This document shows positions 56,821 to 64,000 of a stretch of DNA of 64,000 bases, piece by piece. Origin of the DNA: Kiloniellaceae bacterium (lineage in GTDB: Bacteria > Pseudomonadota > Alphaproteobacteria > Kiloniellales > J153). The notes under the pieces are model-generated. The model was given only the letters and a program-made list of their open reading frames with translations. It did no database searches and was not told the DNA's origin. How positions within the stretch are numbered: position 1 is the stretch's first letter; each line of letters opens with the position of its first letter. A program made the translations under genes and the position numbers. The stretch lies in NCBI GenBank assembly GCA_021776095.1, contig JAJFGO010000021.1, positions 248,001-312,000 on the forward strand. Reading direction: 5' to 3'.

Positions 56821-58431
56821 CTAGAATCTTCCGTCGTAGGCCTTGGCGCCGATATGGGCGGCAATGACGGTGAAGGTTTTGGCACTCAAGCCCTCGACCA
56901 CCGCATCGCGTAGCGCGGCGCGGTCGCGGACTGCGACACCGCGCCCGCCCATGGCCTGCGCGACGGCGGGAAAATCGCTGGCGCCGAAATCGACACCCAG
57001 ATTTCGCTTGCCCGACTTGCGCTGCTTGAGCTCGATCAAGGCGAGGGACGCGTCGACGAACACCACCACCACCACCGGCAAGGCCAGGTCGCGCAAGCTC
57101 GCCAATTCCCCCAGCACCATCTCGAGACCCGCGTCGCCGGTGAAGGCGACCACGGCGCGTTCGGGCGCTGCGATCTTGGCGCCGATGGCCAGCGGCAGGG
57201 CGCAGCCCATGGTACATAACCCGGTCGATTGCAGCAGCGTACGCGGCAAGGGGCATTGCCAGACCTGACTGAGCAGGATGCGGTGGGCGCCACTGTCCAC
57301 TGTGGCCACGGCATCTTGTGGCACGGCCTTGCGCACCTCATCGACGATGGCCGCCGGGCCCCATGTCTCGTCCGGCGCGAAGGCTTGTATCAACTCTTTG
57401 CGGACCTGGGCCGGCCGGCCGTTCGACCAAGTGTTCTGCGGCGCCGTCGAATCGCCGAGCGCCTTCAGACCGGCGCCGATATCGCCGGCAAAACACAGGC
57501 TGGCCCCGTGCACGCCGTGCGCTTGAAGTTTGGCCGTGAACTCGATCACCGGTTTGGCCTCGGGGTCCCAAGCGTCACACCAGCCGTGGCGCATCTCGAT
57601 GGGGTCGTAGCCCACCAGAAGGATCAGGTCGCTGGCCTCGATCACCGGCATGAGGTGGGCATCCGCGACCGGTGACAATCCGGCGCCGCCGAGCGCCAAA
57701 GTCTCGGTTTCGGGCAGGATACCCTTGGCTTTGTAGGTGGTGATCACCGGCACACCGTAGTCCCGGGCGAAGGCGGCGACAGCCGCTTCCGCGTTCTGGG
57801 CCAGAACCTCAAGCCCGGCGATCATGACTGGCCGGCGCGCAGCCAATAAGGCCCGCCGGGCGGCCTCCAGGTCCGGGCCTTCGGCCGGCGTGACCGGCGC
57901 GGCGCGCGGGACGCGCACCGGCTTGGGCGCGGCCTGTGCCTTGTCCGCGACCGAGATCGGCACATCGATGTGAACCGGGCCGGGGCGACCTTCCCGTGCG
58001 ATGAACAGCGCCTTCTCGACCACTTTCTCGACCGCGCCGTCGTGGAGAGTGAAGCTCGCCTTGGTGATGGGGCCGAGCAAGGCCCGATGATCGAAGACCT
58101 GATGGGTATAACCCTCGGCCTCCGCCGGATCGACGCAACCGGTCAGGAAAATCAGCGGCACCCGGTCCTGCTCGGCGTTGGCAATCACGTTGACCGCGTT
58201 GGCGACTCCCGGGCCCAGGGTGGCGACCAAGATGCCCGGCGCGCCGGTCACGTGATAGGTGCCCTCGGCCATGAAACCGCCGGCGTTTTCGTGTTTGCAC
58301 AGCCGGAAGTCGATGCCGGCGTCGGCCAAGGCATGCATCACGGTCAAGACCTCGCCGCCGGGAATGCCGAAGCCATGGCGGCAGCCCGCGTCGTGAAGCG
58401 CATGGGCAAGGATATCGGCGGCGGTCGGCAT
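56821..58431 (-). CDS. Acetolactate-synthase-like thiamine pyrophosphate enzyme
   Basis: A 536-residue TPP enzyme with N-terminal PYR domain (HENAGGFMAEG holds the cofactor-activating Glu), a central DHS-like domain, and a C-terminal PP domain. The TPP motif normally reads GDG followed by NN about 25 residues later; here it is GDAGLEMVLGELASL and then VDASLALIELKQ, so one Gly and the Asn pair are changed. The substrate is likely not pyruvate alone. It is the last gene of a leftward run that starts at 63047. Confidence 0.85.
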   Translation of the reverse strand: MPTAADILAHALHDAGCRHGFGIPGGEVLTVMHALADAGIDFRLCKHENAGGFMAEGTYHVTGAPGILVATLGPGVANAVNVIANAEQDRVPLIFLTGCVDPAEAEGYTHQVFDHRALLGPITKASFTLHDGAVEKVVEKALFIAREGRPGPVHIDVPISVADKAQAAPKPVRVPRAAPVTPAEGPDLEAARRALLAARRPVMIAGLEVLAQNAEAAVAAFARDYGVPVITTYKAKGILPETETLALGGAGLSPVADAHLMPVIEASDLILLVGYDPIEMRHGWCDAWDPEAKPVIEFTAKLQAHGVHGASLCFAGDIGAGLKALGDSTAPQNTWSNGRPAQVRKELIQAFAPDETWGPAAIVDEVRKAVPQDAVATVDSGAHRILLSQVWQCPLPRTLLQSTGLCTMGCALPLAIGAKIAAPERAVVAFTGDAGLEMVLGELASLRDLALPVVVVVFVDASLALIELKQRKSGKRNLGVDFGASDFPAVAQAMGGRGVAVRDRAALRDAVVEGLSAKTFTVIAAHIGAKAYDGRF

Positions 58432-58453
58432 GCTAGGCTCTCTTGAAATCGGA

Positions 58454-59650
58454 TTATCGCGCGAGGTTGAGATACCCGTCGCGGGTTTGCGGCAGCTTGC
58501 GTTCGAGCAGGCGGCCAGCGATCAAGGTGCGCAGGACCTGGGCCGTGCCGCCGCCAATGGTGAACATCCGCGCGTCGCGGGTCATGCGCTCCAGGGCGTT
58601 GTTGCGCGAATACCCGGCGGCGCCGAAAAGTTGCAAGGCGTCGTTGGTCACCTTAATCGCCATTTCGGAGGCGAAGACCTTGGCCTGCGCCGCCTCCAAG
58701 GGGTCGGGGAACCCATCGCACTCGGCGGCCTTGTGAATCAAGGCGCGGGCCGCCTCGATCTGGGTCGCCATGTCGGCCAACATCCATTGCAGGCCCTGAA
58801 ACTCGCAGATCGGGCGGCCGAACTGCTCGCGCTCCTGCACATAGACGAGGGCCTGTTCGTAGGCCCCGACCGCGATCCCGAAAGCGACCGTGGCGGCGCC
58901 GACCCGTTGCCCGTTGTAGGCATTCATGAGTTGCGCGAAGCCCCGCCGCAGGCCCTGCGGCGGTTGGACCAGCATGTCGGCCGGCACCTCCAGATTTTCG
59001 AAGAATACTTGGGTCTCCGGAATGCCGCGCAGACCCATGGTCGGCTCGCGCGCGCCGATGGTCAGGCCCTTGGGCGTGCCGGCATCGGCGTCGCGCACGA
59101 CGATAAAGCCGCCGATGCCTTGCTCCGTGGCGCCGTCGAAGATCCGCGCGAAAATCAGATGCAGCCGCGACACGCCGCCGCCCGTGATCCAATGCTTTTG
59201 ACCGTTTAAGACATAGCGGTCGCCGCGCTTTTCGGCCCGGGTGGTCATGTCGGTCGCGGCCGAGCCGGCGTCCGGCTCGGTAATGCAGATCGCCGGCTTG
59301 TCGCCGTCCAAGACCAAGCCGGCGGCCAGGCGCTTTTGCGCCTCGGCGCCGTAGGTCATGACGGTGCCGATGGCGCCCATGTTGGCCTCGACCACGATGC
59401 GCGCGGTCACGCCGCAGACCTTGGCCATTTCCTCGATCACGAGGGCGGTATCCAGGTAGTTCAGGCCCTGACCGCCATAGCTTTCGGGGATCGTCATGCC
59501 GAAGAAGCCGGCGTCGCGCAGATCGCGCACGTTATCCCAGGGGTATTGCTCGCTCCGGTCGACCTCGGCCGCGCGCGGGGCGATCTTGGTCTGGGCCAGC
59601 TCGCGCGCGCGCGCCCGCAGGGCAAGCCGCGACTCATTCAAACGAACCAT
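58454..59650 (-). CDS. Acyl-CoA dehydrogenase
   Basis: A flavoprotein of 398 residues that introduces an alpha,beta double bond in an acyl-CoA thioester. Signatures include 'AICITEPDAGSAATDMTTRAEKRGDRYVLNGQKHWITGG', 'GLRGIPETQVFF' and the terminal 'GAAGYSRNNALERMTRDARMFTIGGGTAQ'. The chain length it prefers is unclear. AGAGAGG precedes ATG 59650; the frame is open upstream into accA, but that part is out of frame with any known protein. It lies 32 bases downstream of accA. Confidence 0.95.
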   Translation of the reverse strand: MVRLNESRLALRARARELAQTKIAPRAAEVDRSEQYPWDNVRDLRDAGFFGMTIPESYGGQGLNYLDTALVIEEMAKVCGVTARIVVEANMGAIGTVMTYGAEAQKRLAAGLVLDGDKPAICITEPDAGSAATDMTTRAEKRGDRYVLNGQKHWITGGGVSRLHLIFARIFDGATEQGIGGFIVVRDADAGTPKGLTIGAREPTMGLRGIPETQVFFENLEVPADMLVQPPQGLRRGFAQLMNAYNGQRVGAATVAFGIAVGAYEQALVYVQEREQFGRPICEFQGLQWMLADMATQIEAARALIHKAAECDGFPDPLEAAQAKVFASEMAIKVTNDALQLFGAAGYSRNNALERMTRDARMFTIGGGTAQVLRTLIAGRLLERKLPQTRDGYLNLAR

Positions 59651-59682
59651 GAAACGACCTCTCTGCGGAGGAACGCGCCGAT

Positions 59683-60639
59683 TCAGGCGGCGCCCGCCCG
59701 CCCCATCTCCAAGTATTTGTCGCGCCGAGTTGTGCGCAGCGCTTGATCGTCTAGGTCGCGCAGCTCGAGAAGATGGCGCTCGACCGCGTCGCCCACGGCC
59801 TCGATGGCCTCGCGCTTGCCGCGCTGCGCCCCGCCAAGCGGTTCGCGCACGATTTCGTCGATCACCCGCAGCCGCAGCAAATCCTGCGCCGTCAGTTTCA
59901 TGGCCTCGGCCGCTTCCTGCGCCTGTTCGCCGCTGCGCCAGAGGATCGAGGCGCAGCCCTCGGGCGAGATGACCGAATAGATCGAATGCTCCAGCATGAT
60001 CACCCGATTGGCCGTGGCGATGGCGATCGCCCCACCGGACCCGCCTTCGCCAATGACGACCGAAATCAAAGGCACGCCCAGGCCCAGGCTGATCTGGATG
60101 CAGCGCGCGATGGCCTCGGCCTGGCCGCGTTCCTCGGCGCCGATCCCGGGATAGGCCCCGGCGGTATCCACCAGGGTAATGACCGGAATCGCGAAGCGAT
60201 CGGCCAGGGCCATCAGGCGCTGGGTCTTGCGATAGCCCTCCGGCCGCGCCATGCCGAAGTTGTGGCGCACGCGGCTGGCCGTGTCGCGGCCCTTTTCCTG
60301 GCCCATGACAACCACCGAATGCCCCCGGAATCGGCCCAGACCGCCCAGGATCGCCTGGTCCTCCCCGAACAGGCGATCGCCGGCCAGAGGCGTGAAGTCC
60401 TCGATCAAATTGGCGATGTAGTCGGAGACGTGCGGGCGTTCGGGATGGCGCGCAACCTGGGTCTTCTGCCAGGGCGTCAGCTTGGCATAGCTCTGCCGCA
60501 GCAGGCGGTCCGCCTTGGTTTGGAGCTTCGCCACCTCCTCGGCGATATTCATCTCGCCGTCGTTGGAGATATGGCGCAATTCCTCGATCTTGCCTTCCAG
60601 ATCGGCGATCGGTTTTTCGAAATCCAGGAACGTCTGCAT
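59683..60639 (-). CDS. accA: Acetyl-CoA carboxylase carboxyltransferase subunit alpha
   Basis: A 318-residue subunit that transfers the carboxyl group to acetyl-CoA with AccD in fatty acid synthesis. '[21 protein letters not shown]' N-terminus, oxyanion glycines in [15 protein letters not shown], and '[14 protein letters not shown]' are typical. A housekeeping gene placed in a catabolic-looking operon is unusual; accD, accB and accC are not in the window. Confidence 0.97.
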   Translation of the reverse strand: MQTFLDFEKPIADLEGKIEELRHISNDGEMNIAEEVAKLQTKADRLLRQSYAKLTPWQKTQVARHPERPHVSDYIANLIEDFTPLAGDRLFGEDQAILGGLGRFRGHSVVVMGQEKGRDTASRVRHNFGMARPEGYRKTQRLMALADRFAIPVITLVDTAGAYPGIGAEERGQAEAIARCIQISLGLGVPLISVVIGEGGSGGAIAIATANRVIMLEHSIYSVISPEGCASILWRSGEQAQEAAEAMKLTAQDLLRLRVIDEIVREPLGGAQRGKREAIEAVGDAVERHLLELRDLDDQALRTTRRDKYLEMGRAGAA

Positions 60640-60700
60640 GGGTTAAGTCTCTAGCACAGCGGTACTGCCGAGGCGATGGCAAAGCTCCACCGGCGCGGAC

Positions 60701-61879
60701 CTATACGACGTTGACTTCGCGGAGCGCCCGGCCGGCCGGAATGCGGTCGAAAGAAAAGGCGGAAAGGTCGAGAGTGCGGTAACGCCGGTGCACGATCAGC
60801 TCTGCCAAGGCGCGCCCGGCGGCTGGGCTCTGCTGAATGCCGTGGCCGCTGAATCCGTTGCAGAACAGAAAGTTGCCGAGATCCGGATGGGGCCCCAGGA
60901 CCGCGTTCTGATCGAAGGTATTGTAGTCGTAGTGCCCGGCCCAAGCGCCGGTCGCCTTGATCGCCGCGAAGGCGGGCACACGCGCCGCCAGCACCGGCCA
61001 AATGACCTCCTCGAACAGGCTGTGATCCGGCTCCAGGTCCGTGCTGTCCGGGTCTTGGTCTTCGGGCGGGGAGAGGATGGCAAGGTATTGTGCGCCCTCC
61101 GGCCGCACGGCGACGCCGCTTGGGTCGACGGTCAGAGGCAAGGGCGGCAAGGGCTCCCGGCAGTCGAAGACGAAGGTCGTGCGCTTGCGCGGCCGAACCG
61201 GCAGTTCGATGCCGGCGAGCGCCGCCAGCGCCCCGGCCCAGGGACCAGCGGCGTTGACCAGTATCCCACAACCGAGTCGCCGGCCGGCGCGCAGGCGAAC
61301 CCCCGCGACGCCCGCGCCCGCTCGGTCGATCGCACAGATTTCGTCGGCCACATAGACCGCGCCCAGGGCCCGGGCCTTGCGCCGGAAAGCATGCAACAGA
61401 GCGCTGGGATCGATCCAACCCTCGTTGCGCGCGCCAAAGGCCCCGGCGGCGATGTCCGACACCTCAAGCCAGGGAAACCGGGCCACCAAGGCCGGCGGAT
61501 CAAGCAAGTCAACCGCGGCACCCAGGGCGCGTTGCGCCGCCACATTGTCCCGCAAGACGGCTTGACCGGCCGCGCTGGCCAGGAAGAGATAGCCGCGTTC
61601 GCGAAAGGCCAAGTCGGGCGCCTCGCCGTCGACCGCCAGGGTCTCGCCCGCGGCGCGAACGAAGTCCGTAGCAAAGAGGGACATGCGCACGTTTTCCGGG
61701 GTCGAGAACTGTTGCCGAATTCCGCCCCAGGACCGGGTGGTGGCACAGTCCGCGTAGCTGGGGTCGCGCTCGACCACCAGAACCGTGCCGTCGAAATCCG
61801 GGTCCGCGCCCAGGAAATAGGCGATGGCGCTGCCCATCACACCGCCCCCGGCGACAATGACGTCGTAGTGTTCGCTCAT
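60701..61879 (-). CDS. FAD-dependent oxidoreductase of the DAO family
   Basis: A 392-residue flavoprotein with the FAD motif VIVAGGGVMGSAIAYFLG (about 8-25), 'TTRSWGGIRQQFSTPENVRMSL' and the C-terminal 'GLFSGHGIQQSPAAGRALAEL'-like segment (here NGFSGHGIQQSPAAGRAL). Members oxidise amino acids, sarcosine or glycerol-3-phosphate-type substrates. ATG 61879 was chosen; the open frame to 62353 belongs to another gene. It is co-transcribed with the TPP decarboxylase pair upstream, 23 bases apart. Confidence 0.92.
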   Translation of the reverse strand: MSEHYDVIVAGGGVMGSAIAYFLGADPDFDGTVLVVERDPSYADCATTRSWGGIRQQFSTPENVRMSLFATDFVRAAGETLAVDGEAPDLAFRERGYLFLASAAGQAVLRDNVAAQRALGAAVDLLDPPALVARFPWLEVSDIAAGAFGARNEGWIDPSALLHAFRRKARALGAVYVADEICAIDRAGAGVAGVRLRAGRRLGCGILVNAAGPWAGALAALAGIELPVRPRKRTTFVFDCREPLPPLPLTVDPSGVAVRPEGAQYLAILSPPEDQDPDSTDLEPDHSLFEEVIWPVLAARVPAFAAIKATGAWAGHYDYNTFDQNAVLGPHPDLGNFLFCNGFSGHGIQQSPAAGRALAELIVHRRYRTLDLSAFSFDRIPAGRALREVNVV

Positions 61880-61902
61880 GGCCGATTCCGCGCCGCAGGC
61901 AA

Positions 61903-62508
61903 TTAAGGACCGGCGTCCGGGCCCAACAACGCGGCGCGGAAGCGGCCCTTGAGATGGGCGCCGTCCTTGGGCGGTAGCACCAGGGGCAAGTCCTCGACCC
62001 GGACCTTGATGTCGAAGAACAGGGGACCGGCCTCGTTTCGAATGCGTGGCAAGGCTTCTTCGAGGCCCGCCTGGTCGAACACATCGGCAGCGACCGGAAA
62101 GCCGCAACCGACCGCGATGGCGGCTAGATCGGCGGGCCCGGCGGTGTGCGTCGCCTGCATGCCGGTCTCGCCATAGCGTTCGTTGTCGAGGACCACGACC
62201 GTCAGGTTCTTGGGCGCTTGCAAGGCGATGGTCGCCAAGGCGCCAAGGCCCATGAGCATTTCGCCGTCGCCGGTGACCACCAGGACGCGGCGCGCCGGCT
62301 GCGCCAGCGCCAGGCCCAGGCCGATCATCGCGGCACCGCCCATGGCGCCCCACAGGGGGAAGCTCAAGGGATGATCCCCGGCCGCGGTCGCATCCCAGGC
62401 CGGCGCGCCCAGGCCCGTCACGACCAGCAGATCGCCACGATCGGCCAAAAGGCGTGCGACCACCTCGCGACGGCGCAGCGGATATTGCGTGCTTTGGGAG
62501 GACAACAT
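61903..62508 (-). CDS. TPP-dependent decarboxylase, beta subunit (sulfopyruvate/phosphonopyruvate decarboxylase type)
   Basis: A 201-residue protein equal to the PP domain of a TPP decarboxylase: 'PLWGAMGGAAMIGLGLALAQPARRVLVVTGDGEMLMGLGAL' with the TPP motif GDG then VLDNERYGETG in the NN position. ATG 62508 is preferred because GAGG sits five bases upstream; GTG 62523 forms a GTGA overlap with the upstream gene's stop. It works with the alpha subunit to decarboxylate a 3-sulfo- or 3-phosphonopyruvate-like 2-keto acid; the true substrate is not known. Confidence 0.9.
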   Translation of the reverse strand: MLSSQSTQYPLRRREVVARLLADRGDLLVVTGLGAPAWDATAAGDHPLSFPLWGAMGGAAMIGLGLALAQPARRVLVVTGDGEMLMGLGALATIALQAPKNLTVVVLDNERYGETGMQATHTAGPADLAAIAVGCGFPVAADVFDQAGLEEALPRIRNEAGPLFFDIKVRVEDLPLVLPPKDGAHLKGRFRAALLGPDAGP

Positions 62509-62519
62509 CTCCACCTCGC

Positions 62520-63047
62520 TCACCTCCCGAAGGTCTTGGCGCCGAGGACGCGTTGCGAAATCAGCACCGCCGCGCTGGCCGGACCATTGAAGACCATGCG
62601 CGCCGCAGCATTGACGGTTTCGCCGATCTCCGCCGCCTGCGCCACCTCGAAAACCATGGTGCCGGTGGCACGCAGGACCTCCGGCGTCGCCTGCCCCATG
62701 GGCACTTGCCAAGGATTGAACTCGCCCCACTGGCCACGCATGGTCACCAGCATCAACAAGGGGAATTGGCAGGTCCGCGCGAGCGAGAGCATATTCACGC
62801 AGTTGCCCACGCCACTGCTTTGCATAAGGAGGACACCGCGCTGCCCGCCCAGCCAGGCCCCGGCCAAAAGCGCGATACCCTCTTCTTCCGTGGTCAAGGG
62901 GACCGAGGCCATCTGCCCATCTTCGGCGCAGGCGTTGATCAACTCGCGGTGCCCGGCATCGGGCACGTAGGTAACCTGCCGCACCTGATGTTCGCGCAGA
63001 ACCGCGTGAACTTCGTCCGACCAATGCGCTGTCTCAGCCTGTTCCAT
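62520..63047 (-). CDS. TPP-dependent decarboxylase, alpha subunit (sulfopyruvate/phosphonopyruvate decarboxylase type)
   Basis: A 175-residue PYR-domain protein with the cofactor-activating Glu in TTEEEGIALLAGAWLGG and 'LLMQSSGVGNCVNMLSLA', as in ComD/phosphonopyruvate decarboxylases. It is the first gene of the operon. ATG 63047 has TTGAGGGG before it; an in-frame TTG at 63056 is the alternative. With the beta subunit it forms the split enzyme. It is divergent from the hydantoinase gene. Confidence 0.9.
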   Translation of the reverse strand: MEQAETAHWSDEVHAVLREHQVRQVTYVPDAGHRELINACAEDGQMASVPLTTEEEGIALLAGAWLGGQRGVLLMQSSGVGNCVNMLSLARTCQFPLLMLVTMRGQWGEFNPWQVPMGQATPEVLRATGTMVFEVAQAAEIGETVNAAARMVFNGPASAAVLISQRVLGAKTFGR

Positions 63048-63221
63048 GCCCCTCAATCCGTTCGGCTTGCTCCGTGCCTTTGTTTTATCGTGTCGGCCGG
63101 GCGGGCGCCACCGCTACCCACTCTTGCGCGCGCGCGCCGGACCGGCTTACGCTGGTTCACTGCGGATAGAGCAGATTTGGATTTGCTCTGGTTGTTTGTC
63201 TTAGAGCGGATCGACCCAATC

Positions 63222-64000
63222 ATGAATGCCTCATCGGGCCAGGCCCGACTAGCCGTCGATATCGGCGGCACATTTACCGATGTCGTCCTTGAAATGGGCG
63301 AAACACTGGTCACGGCTAAGGTTCTGACCACACCCAGACAGCCTCAGGACGGTGTGCTGGCCGGCGTGGCCAAGGTCATGGCCGAGGCCGACCTCGCCCC
63401 GGGCCAGGTCGGCTTGATCATCCACGGGACGACCCTGGCGACCAACGCGTTGATCGAGCGCAAAGGCGCCAAGACCGCGCTGATTACCACCGAGGGCCTG
63501 CGCGATTCCCTGGAGATGGCCTACGAAAACCGTTTCGCCCAATACGATATTGCGATCGACCGGCCGGAGCCCCTGGTGCCGCGCTATCTGCGCTGGCCGG
63601 TGCGCGAGAGGCTGAACGCGGCGGGAGAGATCTTGCGCCCGCTGGACGAGGCCTCGGTCGAAGCCCTGGTCCCGCTGATCCGCGATGAAGGGGTGGAGAG
63701 CGTCGCCATCGGCCTGATCCACGCCTACGCCAACCCTGCGCACGAGCGCCGGGTGGCAGAGGTCCTGCGCGCCGCCCTGCCCGAGCTTAGCCTGACCCTA
63801 TCGTGCGAGGCCTGCCCGGAAATCCGCGAGTACGAACGGCAATCGACGACCTGCGCCAACGCCTATGTCCGGCCTTTAATGGCGCGTTACCTGACCGGCC
63901 TGGAATCGGCCTTGCGGGCCGGCGGTTTCACCTGCCCGTTTCTGCTCATGACGTCCGGCGGTGGCTTGACCAGCTTCGAGGCGGCGGTCCAGTTTCCGAT
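63222..64000 (+). CDS. Hydantoinase/oxoprolinase family protein, subunit A (5' part; cut by the window end)
   Basis: ATG 63222 opens a frame that runs off the window (260 codons seen). The N-terminus 'RLAVDIGGTFTDVVLEMG' is the ATP-binding/acetate-kinase-like signature of HyuA; 'IIHGTTLATNALIERKGAKTALITTEGLRD' follows. HyuA with HyuB opens hydantoins, 5-oxoproline or acetone-type substrates using ATP. The 174-base gap from 63048 to 63221 is a divergent promoter region. HyuB should follow beyond the window. Confidence 0.95.
   Translation, partial: MNASSGQARLAVDIGGTFTDVVLEMGETLVTAKVLTTPRQPQDGVLAGVAKVMAEADLAPGQVGLIIHGTTLATNALIERKGAKTALITTEGLRDSLEMAYENRFAQYDIAIDRPEPLVPRYLRWPVRERLNAAGEILRPLDEASVEALVPLIRDEGVESVAIGLIHAYANPAHERRVAEVLRAALPELSLTLSCEACPEIREYERQSTTCANAYVRPLMARYLTGLESALRAGGFTCPFLLMTSGGGLTSFEAAVQFP

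Noticed and set aside
59651-60682. N-terminal extension of the acyl-CoA dehydrogenase frame
   Set aside because: The frame is open through accA in another phase, but residues upstream of 59650 have no family similarity and a good ribosome binding site marks 59650.
61880-62353. N-terminal extension of the DAO-family flavoprotein
   Set aside because: It overlaps the TPP beta subunit gene in another phase; the FAD motif starts right after ATG 61879.
62509-63024. Fusion of TPP alpha and beta subunits in one frame
   Set aside because: The beta frame is open upstream, but the alpha domain lies in a different frame with its own stop at 62520, so the enzyme is truly split.

Overview
The window is GC-rich (roughly 64% by eye), densely coded bacterial chromosome. 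The gene content and order point to an alphaproteobacterium, probably of Rhodospirillales type. Pointers are the run ubiG / lysC / DUF1178 / grxC / nitrilase / comF / methyltransferase, the order hisS-hemA-prfA-prmC-DUF4167-clpB, secA divergent from PpiC-argJ-mutT, and a class GN (marine proteobacterial) sortase with its dedicated substrate. This assignment is inferred from gene content, not from a marker-gene search. I found no rRNA, tRNA, CRISPR array, insertion sequence or phage. No gene-free stretch exceeds about 280 bases.

Layout. 1-12100: truncated GMC oxidoreductase, Tat-exported multicopper oxidase, a low-GC orphan, panE, a GNAT acetyltransferase, aspartate aminotransferase with a terminator-like hairpin just before its ribosome binding site, a diheme cytochrome, the sortase/sortase-substrate pair, gamma-glutamyltransferase and a patatin phospholipase. 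12100-22300: threonine catabolism (tdh-kbl, then ltaE paired with a putative Fe/2OG hydroxylase), a CPA2 antiporter with DUF4345 partner, a TPR protein, a creatininase-family amidohydrolase and an M23 endopeptidase. 22300-29700: a LysR regulator with a well-formed operator facing the hydroxylase/aldolase pair, an uncharacterised lipoprotein/cytoplasmic protein operon, DUF3291, clpB with a close match to a heat-shock (sigma-32) promoter, a 39-residue membrane protein, a MOSC protein and DUF4167.

29700-43800: a long leftward housekeeping block (RodZ-like protein, ispG, hisS, hemA, prfA, prmC) joined by 4-base stop/start overlaps. A highly structured RNA region lies between prmC and DUF4167. Then come lysC/ubiG divergent, DUF1178, a small methyltransferase, an orphan hybrid-sensor kinase, a nitrilase-family amidase and glutaredoxin. 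43800-52400: comF, an enolase-superfamily enzyme, an NDUFAF5-like methyltransferase, a metallophosphoesterase, a CDP-archaeol-synthase-like membrane protein, a HAD hydrolase split by an in-frame amber codon, a YHS protein, a large intergenic inverted repeat, then mutT-argJ-PpiC.

52400-64000: secA with a sigma-70 promoter and leader hairpin, a DASS-family transporter, then a leftward six-gene run: a split two-subunit TPP decarboxylase, a DAO-type flavoprotein, accA, an acyl-CoA dehydrogenase and an acetolactate-synthase-like enzyme. A hydantoinase A gene is divergent from this run and is cut by the window end.

The best candidates for undescribed biology are the Gram-negative sortase system, the terminator-like leaders abutting aspC and DUF4167, the hydroxylase-aldolase module with its LysR operator, the lipoprotein pair at 23441-24460, and the split-TPP catabolic operon.
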